The notes under the pieces are model-generated. The model did not search any database, was not told the DNA's origin, and saw only the letters and a list, made by a program, of their open reading frames with translations. A DNA stretch of 33,582 nt from assembly GCA_001803565.1 (NCBI GenBank), contig MHDQ01000083.1:1-33582 (forward strand), written 5' to 3'. Positions 8,610-18,073 of this stretch are shown here, in pieces; position 1 is the first letter of the stretch; the number at the start of each line of letters is the position of its first letter. Origin of the DNA: Nitrospinae bacterium RIFCSPLOWO2_12_FULL_45_22 (GTDB taxonomy: Bacteria; 2-12-FULL-45-22). The translations under genes and the position numbers were made by a program.

Positions 8610-10036
8610 ATGAAAAGGTTTGGCTCTCTTTTAATTTTCGGTTTACTCATCCTTTTCCCCTGTATTTCAGCCGCGGATCCTCTCGCAAATTGGCGAGTCA
8701 TCCCACAAACCGCGAACAGGGGGCAATTGAATGGGGTGGCTTACGGGAATGGCAATTTCGTTGCCGTAGGCCAGAATGACGATACCGGTTACAACACCGT
8801 CCCTTACAACACCATTATTACCTCGCCCGACGGAGTGAACTGGACAAATGCCTATGTAGCGAATATCACTGTGCTCAATGGCGTGACCTATGGTGGCGGC
8901 TTTTTTGTTGCGGTTGGACGCGCAGGCAAGCGATTCGTGTCGACTGACGGGACCAACTGGACTGAGATCGGTTTCGGTTCGGAGGTGATCACCACCTTTT
9001 TGGCTGTCACGTATGGGAAGGGAACCTTTGTGGCAATCGGAAGAGGAGGTAATATTTTTCGTTCTTCCGACGGGACGAACTGGACTATGGTAGACTCCGG
9101 TGTTGACTTGCTTGACCTCACCGGGGTTGCCTATGGAAATGGCCTCTTTGTGGCCGTGGGAGATATCGCATACGCGACGAGTAGGGATCCTAACCCGACC
9201 CTACTCGGGAAAGCGGTCCTCCTCTACTCTACGGATGGACAAAACTGGACCAGGGGGGATTCCGGAGTATACAGTCGCCTCAACGGTGTAACATACGGAA
9301 ACGGTACCTTTGTCGCTAGCGGTGATATCGGAACCATCATTACCTCAACGAACGGTACGAACTGGTCAGTTGCTAACTCAAATAGCAGAGCAGATCTACA
9401 AGCATAGCCTTTGGAGGAGGCAATTTCGTTGCTGCCGGAGATGGCGGCCAACTCCTCACCTCTGCCGATGGATTGAACTGGACCTCTCGAAATTCATCGG
9501 TACAGGAGCATCTGCGCGGAGTGACCTATGGCAATGGCACCTTTATCGCGGTTGGAGACAATGGCACAACCATTCAGTCAGACCCGGTCGGCGCGGTATC
9601 TGATTCGATTATACCAGTACCAACCACTCAGCAAACTTTCTCATATGACCCAGTGGCATCGCCAATAAAGAGTATAGAACCGGCCCAGGCAAAACCGATC
9701 GGAGTTGGTTCTGTCGCCATGGGTGGCAATACCCTCAGCCTCCACATAAGCCTAGATCAATTCGCTGGCCCTGTGAATATATATTTCGCTGTTTACTCAA
9801 AGGCCATAGATCCCAACAATTATTATCTACTAAAACCGGATAATACATTTCAAACCCATGCAACCGGGTTTATACCCTGGAGGGCAAATACCACGGGACC
9901 GATTGATGAAGCCCTGCTGGGTGATATCCCAACCTCATCTCTCCCACCAGGCATATACGATCTCTATCTTCTTGTCTCCCCTTCTGGCAGCCCTAGTAAC
10001 TATTATCTGTGGACAACCTATTTTGAAATCCCATAG
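8610..10036 (+). pseudogene. Secreted seven-repeat beta-propeller-like protein, interrupted by a frameshift at about 9386-9406
   Basis: ORF 8610..9407 (signal peptide plus 5 G-N-G-x-F-V-A-V-G...S-x-D-G-x-N-W-T repeats) continues in another frame (TSIAFGGGNFVAAGDGGQLLTSADGLNWT..., ORF 9473..10036), giving 2 more repeats and a C-terminal domain. Confidence 0.8.
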
Positions 10037-10113
10037 GTTTTTGAATAAGGAAGGGTGAGAGTATAACCTTTGCTACAACGAATTAGATGGAAGAAAAATA
10101 AAAAATGGCAGTT

Positions 10114-10143
10114 GGGAAAAGAGGGCCTCTCCCCATTGTTCCC
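10114..10143. terminator. Possible bidirectional terminator / hairpin between convergent genes
   Basis: GGGAA..AGAGG-g-CCTCT..TTCCC between convergent propeller and thioredoxin genes; no strong U-tract. Confidence 0.35.
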
Positions 10144-10188
10144 GTTTAAAGCGACTTTGACGTAATCCAGCTTAATCGGGATTCAGGG

Positions 10189-10515
10189 TTATAAATGCTT
10201 ATCAATAAACTTTTTCAGGATTTGCTTGGGTTGAGCCCCAACTATTTGCTCTAACACCTGGCTCCCCTTAAAGAGTAGTAAGGAAGGTATACTCATGATA
10301 TTGTAGCGGGTAGCGGTCTCTCGGTTCTCGTCTACATTTAATTTGCCTACTTTGAGGCGGCCAGCATATTCCTGGGCTAGCTCTTCAACAATGGGGGCGA
10401 CAGTTCGACAAGGTCCACACCAGGCAGCCCAAAAATCCACCAGGGTCAAAGTGCCTGAATCAAAAACTTCCTGAGCAAAATTCTGATCGGTTAATTCTAT
10501 TATACCTTCCCCCAT
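10189..10515 (-). CDS. trxA: Thioredoxin
   Basis: VDFWAAWCGPCRTVAPIVEELA active site; ATG at 10515 with RBS ggaggaaataata preferred over the TTG at 10536. Confidence 0.93.
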   Translation of the reverse strand: MGEGIIELTDQNFAQEVFDSGTLTLVDFWAAWCGPCRTVAPIVEELAQEYAGRLKVGKLNVDENRETATRYNIMSIPSLLLFKGSQVLEQIVGAQPKQILKKFIDKHL

Positions 10516-10695
10516 TATTATTTCCTCCCTCCTCAATCTATAGAATTATCGAACTTAAGTTTTATCAAGGGTCATTCATAACCGCAGACGCAAAGGACTC
10601 AAAGATATTTCGTGATTCGTGCCCGTTGTCCGTGTCCGTTATGGAAGAATAAGAATTGGTTTTCACGGGGACGGTTCACGGTCACGGGTATTTTG

Positions 10696-11091
10696 TTACG
10701 ATATTTGTCCTTTCTTCCGTTCATAATCGGAAATAGCGGCTTCTAAACCCTCTTCTGCCAGGACTGAACAGTGCATCTTTACCGGTGGTAGACCATCCAG
10801 GGCTTCTGCTACTGCCTGATTGGTGATTTTTTTGGCCTCTTCAATGGTCTTACCTTTTAGCATCTCTGTGACCATGCTGCTGGTAGCAATAGCCGCCCCA
10901 CAGCCAAAGGTCTTGAACTTAGCATCCAATATGATACCATCTTTAATCCTAAGATAGAGTCTCATCACGTCCCCGCAAACGGGATTCCCTACCTCTCCTA
11001 GCCCATCCGGGTCTTCCATCTCACCCATATTACGGGGATTCATGAAATGATCCATTACTTTATCACTATAAGGACCTAATTTGTTTGTCAT
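10696..11091 (-). CDS. Fe-S cluster assembly scaffold (IscU/NifU N-terminal type)
   Basis: 131 aa; NPVCGDVMRLYL, FKTFGCGAAIATSSMVTEML, VKMHCSVLAEEGLEAAI (three conserved Cys). Confidence 0.93.
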   Translation of the reverse strand: MTNKLGPYSDKVMDHFMNPRNMGEMEDPDGLGEVGNPVCGDVMRLYLRIKDGIILDAKFKTFGCGAAIATSSMVTEMLKGKTIEEAKKITNQAVAEALDGLPPVKMHCSVLAEEGLEAAISDYERKKGQIS

Positions 11092-11124
11092 TCTCCTACC
11101 CTCCTCATTTTGTTAGTGACTGTT

Positions 11125-12303
11125 TCACTTCCAGGGAGACATGGCCCTGAGCCGTTCTACAATACCAGGGAATACCTCCAAAAAATATTCTACTTCCTCC
11201 CTATTATTATCTTTGCCTAAGCTAATGGTTAAAGAGCCAGTACAGATATGGCTAGGGACACCTATAGCCGTTAATACCTGGGATGCTGCCAGGTCTTCCT
11301 CAGTCCTGCCGCGGATATTGGAGCTGCACGCCGATCCACTGGCTAGCTCAATCCCTTTAAAGGCCAAATGGAGGAGCAGGGACTCCCCTTCCGCATTCTC
11401 TACCCAGAAGCTCACATGACCTGGTAGGCGCTGGGTGGGATGGCCAGTAAAATGGATGTCCTGTATCCGCTGGCTTAAGCCTCTCCAGAGTAAATCTCTT
11501 AATATCAGGAGATGTTCTATACGGCTGGGCATCTCTTCTTTTGCTATCTGGGCAACAACACCCAGGCCAACGGTCCCAGGGAGATTCTCTGTCCCAGACC
11601 GATAGCCGGCCTCCTGAAAGCCCCCTTGCAATAAAGGGTCTATCCTTATCCCCTGCTTGAGATAAAGGGCCCCGATACCTTTGGGGCCATAGAAGCTATG
11701 GCCCGCCAGGGTAAGGGCATCTACCCCTAACTCTCCGACATTTACTGGGATGATCCCCACCGTTCCTACAGCATCAGCATGGAAAAGGATTCCTTTCTCT
11801 CGGGCGATATTTGCTATCTCAACTATCGGTTCGATAGTCCCTATCTCGTTATTGGCATGCATAATAGAGATCAAGATAGTATCGGCTCTGATAGAGGCTT
11901 TCAGTGCTCCTAAATCTATAATTCCATAGCTATCTACTGGTACCCTGGTTATCTCAAATCCCCACCGGCTTAAAGCCTGAGCAGCAAAGAGTACCGAAAA
12001 GTGCTCTATATCCGACAGTATAATATGTCTTCCTTTATCTTCATTGGCCCAGGCGATCCCTTTAATAGCCATATTATTGGCCTCAGTAGCCCCAGAAGTA
12101 AAGATAATATTCTGGGCCTCGGCACCTATCAGGCCAGCTACCTTAGCCCGGGCTTCTTCCAATGCCTTAGCGGCTTGCTGGCCGTGTTCATAGAAGAGGG
12201 AAGAGGGATTGCCAAACTGGCTGGTAAAATACGGCAGCATCTCCTCTACTACCCGGGGGTCAGTTGGGGTAGTAGAGATATGGTCAAAGAAGATCTTCCT
12301 CAT
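11125..12303 (-). CDS. nifS: Cysteine desulfurase (NifS/IscS family)
   Basis: 392 aa; FTSGATEANNMAIKG, FHADAVGTVG, AGHSFYGPKGIGALYL, ASGSACSSNIRGRTE. Confidence 0.93.
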   Translation of the reverse strand: MRKIFFDHISTTPTDPRVVEEMLPYFTSQFGNPSSLFYEHGQQAAKALEEARAKVAGLIGAEAQNIIFTSGATEANNMAIKGIAWANEDKGRHIILSDIEHFSVLFAAQALSRWGFEITRVPVDSYGIIDLGALKASIRADTILISIMHANNEIGTIEPIVEIANIAREKGILFHADAVGTVGIIPVNVGELGVDALTLAGHSFYGPKGIGALYLKQGIRIDPLLQGGFQEAGYRSGTENLPGTVGLGVVAQIAKEEMPSRIEHLLILRDLLWRGLSQRIQDIHFTGHPTQRLPGHVSFWVENAEGESLLLHLAFKGIELASGSACSSNIRGRTEEDLAASQVLTAIGVPSHICTGSLTISLGKDNNREEVEYFLEVFPGIVERLRAMSPWK

Positions 12304-12538
12304 GGCCTATCTCCCCTTGCATAATCTTTAGCCCCAGCCGCTTCTTCATCTCTATGAACTGCCTCACCAGCAGCTTCTCATGCTTTACTTCTTCCTGGTA
12401 AAGCTGTAGGTACAGCTCCTTTTCTTCTGGCAAAGAGGCCAGGGAAGCGGCTTTAGCATATTTGGCCTGGGCCTCCCTCTCTTGTTCTATAGCCTCTTTT
12501 AATATTTCTAACAGCTCCTTTTCAATTAAGCTAACCAT
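12284..12538 (-). CDS. Two-helix ferritin-like (half-ferritin / rubrerythrin-like) protein
   Basis: 84 aa; E20...Y27, E50xxH53 (EQEREAQAKY ... YQEEVKHEKLL); overlaps nifS start by 20 nt. Confidence 0.75.
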   Translation of the reverse strand: MVSLIEKELLEILKEAIEQEREAQAKYAKAASLASLPEEKELYLQLYQEEVKHEKLLVRQFIEMKKRLGLKIMQGEIGHEEDLL

Positions 12539-12575
12539 GGTCAGACAAACCTATTATTAACCTTTGAAAACAGGA

Positions 12576-13316
12576 CTAAACCTTCCAGCCACCACTGATA
12601 GTTAAACATGCCCCGGTAATGTATTTAGCCCTTTCAGAAACCAAAAAGATAACCGCTTCCGCTATGTCTTCTAGGCTGGCGAGGCGGCCCATAGGGATCT
12701 GCTTTTCCGCTCTCTGCTGCTCCTCTGTGTTTAAATCTCCTTTATCTACATAGCCCGGGGCAATAGCATTCACAGTAATGCCATATTTCGCCCCAGCTAC
12801 TGCCAGGGATTTAGTAAGGATAATAACCCCGGTCTTGGCAATAGCATAGGGGGTAGAGAAGCGGGCTGCCGATACCTGCTCTGCCCCAGCCGCAGCAATA
12901 TTAATTATACGACCATAAACCTGCCGTCGCATATACTCTAGCACATATTTAGAACAATAGAAGGCTCCATTAAGGTTTATATCAATTGTGGATACCCATT
13001 CCACCGGACTTAGCTCAGCAATATCTTTGTAATAATATCTACCTACATTGTTAACCAGGATATCCACCTTGCCAAATTCTTTTATAACCGCTTCTATTAA
13101 CCCCTTGACCTGAGCCGAGTTGGTAATATCGGCCTGAAAAGCACTGCTGGCCTGGCCCATGGCCTGGATAGCGCTGACAATCTCTTTGGCCTTCCCTTCT
13201 TCAGATAGATAATTTATAGCAACGGTGGCATCATTCCGGGCAAGGGTCAGGGCTATCTGTCGGCCGATACCCCGGGAACTCCCAGTTACTAAAGCTACTT
13301 TTCCTTTCAGATCCAT
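12576..13316 (-). CDS. SDR family oxidoreductase (FabG-like)
   Basis: ALVTGSSRGIGRQIAL, NNVGRYY, YAIAKTGVIILTKSLA, ISGGWKV. Confidence 0.92.
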   Translation of the reverse strand: MDLKGKVALVTGSSRGIGRQIALTLARNDATVAINYLSEEGKAKEIVSAIQAMGQASSAFQADITNSAQVKGLIEAVIKEFGKVDILVNNVGRYYYKDIAELSPVEWVSTIDINLNGAFYCSKYVLEYMRRQVYGRIINIAAAGAEQVSAARFSTPYAIAKTGVIILTKSLAVAGAKYGITVNAIAPGYVDKGDLNTEEQQRAEKQIPMGRLASLEDIAEAVIFLVSERAKYITGACLTISGGWKV

Positions 13317-13356
13317 TATAGGCTAGAAAAAAAGAAATTTGTTAACCAGTGATTAT

Positions 13357-13625
13357 CTTGATAATGTTACATTTACCGATAGCAGCCCCTCTAAGCAAAT
13401 TCTAAATCCTAAGCACTAAATTCTGAACAATAACAAAATCTGTAATAGTTTAGCCAAATAAAACTCATATTCATATTATATTTAGCTAGGGCGAAACGTC
13501 CCCAAAATAGCCCCTTTTTATTAGCTATCAGGAGAAGTCTGAAATCTGAATCTCAAAACTATTTTTTTTGTTTTGAATTTTAGTCATTTGAATTTGTTTA
13601 GGATTTCGAATTTAGAATTTAAATC
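13357..13625. repeat. MITE-like/foldback intergenic repeat, copy 1 (apparently lacking the right terminal repeat)
   Basis: cttgataatgttacatttaccgatagcagcc...attctaaatcctaagcactaaattctgaacaataacaaaa and ttttgaattttagtcatttgaatttgtttaggattt match copy 2 at 26112-26305. Confidence 0.65.
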
Positions 13626-13628
13626 GAG

Positions 13629-13886
13629 TTATATATGCTTTTTTAGCGAATCATATTTCCGTTCCCATTCTTTCTCCCTATCATCTTCTCCTTTGTCCTG
13701 ATCGCTATCAATTCTCTCACCACCAGTAACCGTCTTTCCCGTGATAGCAAGTTCAGCATTGCCGCAACGGGCACAGGTTATAGGGAATTTTCTGTCATAC
13801 ACGAGGATATTGATCACCGAGAGATAGCCACAGCGACAGCTCAGCTTGATAAACACCTTCTCCACCACCGGCATAGCATCCAGCAC
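13629..13886 (-). CDS. Small Cys-rich (zinc-ribbon/rubredoxin-like) hypothetical protein
   Basis: CRCGYLSVINILVYDRKFPITCARCGN; 8 nt downstream of the flavodiiron gene; ATG at 13874 may be the true start. Confidence 0.65.
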   Translation of the reverse strand: MLDAMPVVEKVFIKLSCRCGYLSVINILVYDRKFPITCARCGNAELAITGKTVTGGERIDSDQDKGEDDREKEWERKYDSLKKHI

Positions 13887-13894
13887 CTCCTCCT

Positions 13895-15079
13895 TTATCC
13901 TCTGGTCTTAATATCCCTGGCAATCTTTTCGCCAAAGGCGATACATTTTTTTAATTCTTCTTCATCCGGTACATAAGGGATTTCTAGACCAGATTCTATA
14001 ACCTCTATCCCAGCCTCTTTCATCTCTTGGTAGGCAGCCTTTACTGCTCCAGCACTCCAACCATAAGAGCCAAAAGCTGTCCCTAACTTAGCTTTAGGCC
14101 TCAAGCCTTTCAGATAAGCCAAAAAGCCCGCTACCGTCGGGAACAGACCGCGGTTAAGGGTGGGGGAACCTATTAGTATGGCTTTAGAGTCTAATACTTC
14201 TCTTATTATATCACTCCTATCACTGTTACTCAGATTGAACAGCTTTACTTCCACCCCTTCCCGGCTAATACCCTCCAGGAGGGCCTTAGCCATCTTTTCT
14301 GTACTTTGCCACATACTGTCATAAACTATCAGGATCTTATCCTTGGCCTTACCCTGACTCCAATCGGCATATAGGCCAATGATCGTCTCTGTATCCTGGG
14401 CCTTTCGCCAGATCAATCCATGACTGGGGGCAATAATATCAACCTTTGTATCTCTCAGTTTCTCCAGGGCTTTAAGCACCATGGAGGCATAGGGCATAAC
14501 GATATTGGCATAATATTTAGCCGCTTCCGGTATTATCCCACTAACTTCATCGGCATAGCGATACGAAGAGGCAATATGCTGTCCAAAGGCATCACTAGAG
14601 AAGAGTATCCTTTGGCCTTTTAGATAGACCAGCATATTATCGGGCCAATGGAGCATCGGTGCTTCAACGAACTGAAGCTTCTGTCTACCTAAGCTCAGCT
14701 CCATCCCTTCCTTTACAACCATAAAAGGCCAGTCTATCTTGTGGTACCGAAGCAATCCCTCTTTACCCCGTGCGGTAGTAACCACCAAAGCCCTGGTCAT
14801 GTGTCTCATGGTCTCCGGCATAGAGCCAGAATGATCCATCTCTACATGGTTAGAAATCAGGTAGTCAATATCTTTGAGGGCAACTATCTCTTGAATCCTA
14901 TCCAGCATCTCCTGAGCAAAAGGCGCCTTTACTGTATCTATCAGGGCAATCTTTTCATCTATAATCAGATAAGCATTATAGCTTGTACCGTGTGGGGTAG
15001 TATAGCCATGAAAATTCCTGATATTCCAATCTATTGCCCCTACCCAATAAATACCAGAAGCCAGTTCTACTTTAGTCAT
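13895..15079 (-). CDS. FprA family A-type flavoprotein (flavodiiron protein)
   Basis: 394 aa; HVEMDHSGSMPE, FVEAPMLHWPDNMLVYL, LFSSDAFGQH, APSHGLIWR, C-terminal flavodoxin VYDSMWQSTEKMAKAL. Confidence 0.94.
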   Translation of the reverse strand: MTKVELASGIYWVGAIDWNIRNFHGYTTPHGTSYNAYLIIDEKIALIDTVKAPFAQEMLDRIQEIVALKDIDYLISNHVEMDHSGSMPETMRHMTRALVVTTARGKEGLLRYHKIDWPFMVVKEGMELSLGRQKLQFVEAPMLHWPDNMLVYLKGQRILFSSDAFGQHIASSYRYADEVSGIIPEAAKYYANIVMPYASMVLKALEKLRDTKVDIIAPSHGLIWRKAQDTETIIGLYADWSQGKAKDKILIVYDSMWQSTEKMAKALLEGISREGVEVKLFNLSNSDRSDIIREVLDSKAILIGSPTLNRGLFPTVAGFLAYLKGLRPKAKLGTAFGSYGWSAGAVKAAYQEMKEAGIEVIESGLEIPYVPDEEELKKCIAFGEKIARDIKTRG

Positions 15080-15322
15080 TTTCCACCTCCCCTTAGAAGT
15101 TTATACCAGAGACAACTTACTGGTTCCCTTTGTAAGCTACACTTTTTAGCCGTTTTCTTGCCCTTACCGAAGGCTACCTGCTATACCCAATAGGAGCAAT
15201 TTTTGTGCCACATACCCATTCAAAATCTTCTAGCCTGAAAAATTACCATAAGTTCATGCTTTATACAACCCAGCTTTTATACGTACTCTGCGTCTGGGGT
15301 AAGAAAAGGGGATAAGGAGTTA

Positions 15323-15355
15323 GGGAAGATAATGGATAGGGTAGGGTAGGGTAGG
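15323..15355 (+). repeat. G-rich tandem GGGTA tract
   Basis: gggaagataatggatagggtagggtagggtagg, three exact GGGTA units preceded by GGATA. Confidence 0.5.
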
Positions 15356-15500
15356 CCGTAAAATTGAAAACTAAAACCTCTCGAATGTCAGTCCAAAAGA
15401 TAATGGAGTTGAAAAAAGGCGACAATGCAAGTAAAATAAAACATTGATTGAAGGCATTACTTTTTGCTATCCCTTGCGAAATCTTCGTGAGTGAGGAATA

Positions 15501-16580
15501 ATGGGCATCTTTGATCGGTTAGAAAAATACGAGCATGAACAGTTGATACTGTGCAGTAATACCCAGGCGGGCTTAAGGGCCGTAATAGCTATCCATGATA
15601 CTACCCTGGGTCCAGCCCTGGGCGGTTGTCGAATGTGGATTTATCCGTCTGATGAGGATGCTATTGAAGATGCTCTGCGCTTAGCCCGGGGGATGACTTA
15701 TAAGGCTGCAGCCAGTGGATTGAACCTGGGAGGTGGTAAGACAGTCATAATTGGTGATCCAGCAAGGGATAAGAGCGAGGCATTGTTCCGTGCCCTGGGT
15801 ATCTATATCGAGTCCCTAAATGGCCGATATATTACGGCAGAGGATGTAGGTACTACCGTGACAGATATGGAGATTATTCACTTAGAGACCAAGTATGTGG
15901 TCGGTATTTCTACCAGTCGGGGTGGGAGTGGTGACCCATCGTTAGTAACGGCTTATGGAGTATTTAGGGGTATGAAGGCTTGCCTGGAAGAAGTCTTTGA
16001 TGACGGGTCTTTCGAAGGGCGGATAGTAGCGATTCAGGGTGTAGGGCATGTAGGGTTCCATCTTGCAGAGCTCCTTTTCAAAGAGAGGGCGAAAATATAT
16101 GCGGCCGATATTAACGATAAGGCCCTGGGCCGGGTAGTTAATCAATTTGGCGCTCTACCGGTCTCTCCCGAGGATATTTATCAAGTAGAATGCGATATCT
16201 TTGCTCCTTGTGCCCTGGGTAGTATTATAAATGATCAGAGCATACCCAAATTTCGCTGCAAAATAATAGCTGGCTCGGCCAATAATCAACTGGAAGACGA
16301 TCACCACGGCTCGGCCCTCTATAAAAGAAGCATCTTATATGCCCCAGATTATGTGATTAATGCTGGGGGGCTGATCAATGTAGCCGATGAGTTAGAAGGA
16401 TATAATAGACAACGGGCCTTAAAGACCGCCTCCAAGATATATGATAATGTCGCCCGGGTGATTACTATATCCAAGAGGGAGCGAATCCCTACCCACGAAG
16501 CGGCTGACCGGATGGCCGAGGAACGGATCAAGATGATAAAAGAGCTAAAAAAGATATATCACGGACATGCCTCCAGATGA
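15501..16580 (+). CDS. Glu/Leu/Phe/Val dehydrogenase (leucine dehydrogenase-like)
   Basis: [82 protein letters not shown]. Confidence 0.93.
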   Translation: MGIFDRLEKYEHEQLILCSNTQAGLRAVIAIHDTTLGPALGGCRMWIYPSDEDAIEDALRLARGMTYKAAASGLNLGGGKTVIIGDPARDKSEALFRALGIYIESLNGRYITAEDVGTTVTDMEIIHLETKYVVGISTSRGGSGDPSLVTAYGVFRGMKACLEEVFDDGSFEGRIVAIQGVGHVGFHLAELLFKERAKIYAADINDKALGRVVNQFGALPVSPEDIYQVECDIFAPCALGSIINDQSIPKFRCKIIAGSANNQLEDDHHGSALYKRSILYAPDYVINAGGLINVADELEGYNRQRALKTASKIYDNVARVITISKRERIPTHEAADRMAEERIKMIKELKKIYHGHASR

Positions 16581-17227
16581 CCCACTATTATCCCATCTAT
16601 CTTAATCTGAAGAACAGACTCTGTGTAGTAGTAGGCGGAGGTGAAGTAGCAGAGAGGAAAGTAAAGAGTTTGGTGGCTTGCGATGCCAGGGTACTTGTTA
16701 TTAGCCCCGAGCTTAACCAGGAATTGCAAGAACTTTATCAGAAAGGACTTATCCGTTACAGGAGAGGAAACTTTTCTCGCGAAGACCTTTCAGAGGCTTG
16801 TCTGGTTATAGGGGCTACCGATAGCCGCCAGACTAATTCTGAGATAGCTGAGCAGGCCCGTAAACAAGGTATATTGGTCAATATTGTAGATAGCCCAGAA
16901 GAGTGTGACTTTATTGTCCCGGCAACCGTGGAACGGGGGGATTTGCTTATCGGCATATCTACTGGGGGTAAGAGCCCTGCCTTGGCCAGGAATATCCGGG
17001 AAGAGTTGGAAGAGAGATATGGAGAGGAATATGCAGAATTTTTGAATTTAATGGGGGAGCTTAGGGAGGTTCTTAAAAAAGAGATGCCTGATCAGCAGCA
17101 GCGGGAAAGGATATTTCAAGCACTGATAGTATCTGATATTATCCAGTTGATAAAGGTAGGGCAGAAAGGGCAAGGCCGAAAAAGGGCCCAGGAAATAATA
17201 GAAAAAGCCTGTGGAGGCAGGAAATAA
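16577..17227 (+). CDS. Precorrin-2 dehydrogenase / sirohydrochlorin ferrochelatase (siroheme synthase N-terminal type)
   Basis: [80 protein letters not shown]. Confidence 0.93.
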   Translation: MTHYYPIYLNLKNRLCVVVGGGEVAERKVKSLVACDARVLVISPELNQELQELYQKGLIRYRRGNFSREDLSEACLVIGATDSRQTNSEIAEQARKQGILVNIVDSPEECDFIVPATVERGDLLIGISTGGKSPALARNIREELEERYGEEYAEFLNLMGELREVLKKEMPDQQQRERIFQALIVSDIIQLIKVGQKGQGRKRAQEIIEKACGGRK

Positions 17228-18019
17228 GTGCTAGCAATCCTCTCATTACTAATAGTATTTGCCTATTTCTTAGCTACTTTAAAGCACATTCTATTCCTGA
17301 TCTATCGCCGGCACCAGCTACTGACAATAGCTCTTTGGGCCGGGTTATTGGGCCTGCTTTTACATACCTTAAACCTTATTGTTTATACCAGGAAAATGGG
17401 CCATTTACCCTTTGCCAACTTCTCTGAATCACTAGCCTTTTTCTCCTGGGTAATGGTTTTAACCTACCTCTTTGTAGAGTTCCGTTATAAGATCCCTTCC
17501 CTGGGTACCTTTGTGATGCCATTGGCTTTGTTGAGTATCACCTATTCGCAATTGATCCCGGGCGAGGGCACACCCCTCTCACCCCTCGTACAGAATGTTT
17601 GGTTTTTGGTCCATATAGCCTTTGCCTTCCTGGGGATAGCTGCTTTTGCCTTGACCTTTGGGCTAGGGATAATGTATATGATCCAGGAGGGGCAATTGAA
17701 ATCCAGACGGCCCGGGGGGTTTTATTACCGGCTCCCATCTTTGGAAATTCTGGATAGTCTGGGTTATAAGACCCTGGCCTGGGGATTCCCTTTATTAACC
17801 ATGGGTCTGCTAGCTGGTTCTATCTGGGCCCATTCCGCTAAAGGCTCTTTCTGGGGCTGGGACCCTTTGAAGAGCTGGCCATTGCTTATTGGGTGGATTA
17901 TTTATGGCATCCTATTTATTGGGCGCATAAGAGGCTGGTGGCGTGGTAGAAAGGCCGCCCGATGGTCTGTCCTGGGATTTGTGGCCGTAGCATTGTCCTA
18001 TCTTATCCATACCTATTAA
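17228..18019 (+). CDS. Cytochrome c biogenesis CcsA/HemX-like membrane protein
   Basis: 263 aa, multi-TM, FANFSESLAFFSW, WAHSAKGSFWGWDPLKSWPLL; GTG start abutting the upstream stop. Confidence 0.87.
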   Translation: MLAILSLLIVFAYFLATLKHILFLIYRRHQLLTIALWAGLLGLLLHTLNLIVYTRKMGHLPFANFSESLAFFSWVMVLTYLFVEFRYKIPSLGTFVMPLALLSITYSQLIPGEGTPLSPLVQNVWFLVHIAFAFLGIAAFALTFGLGIMYMIQEGQLKSRRPGGFYYRLPSLEILDSLGYKTLAWGFPLLTMGLLAGSIWAHSAKGSFWGWDPLKSWPLLIGWIIYGILFIGRIRGWWRGRKAARWSVLGFVAVALSYLIHTY

Positions 18020-18073
18020 ATATGGAATTCAAGATTATCAGGCTATTCAACTGGGCCTGAGGATGTGGTATAG

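Noticed and set aside
9386-9407. Programmed -1 ribosomal frameshift in the propeller gene
   Set aside because: No X_XXY_YYZ slippery site at the junction (agcagagcagatctacaagcatag); an indel is simpler
9100-9603. Alternative-frame ORFs over the propeller repeats (9100..9291, 9310..9603)
   Set aside because: Explained by repeat-encoding DNA read in wrong frames; the true frames carry the NWT repeats
12284-12538. Encapsulin cargo system
   Set aside because: Metal-site spacing is EncFtn-like, but no encapsulin shell gene or recognisable cargo-loading peptide is visible in the window
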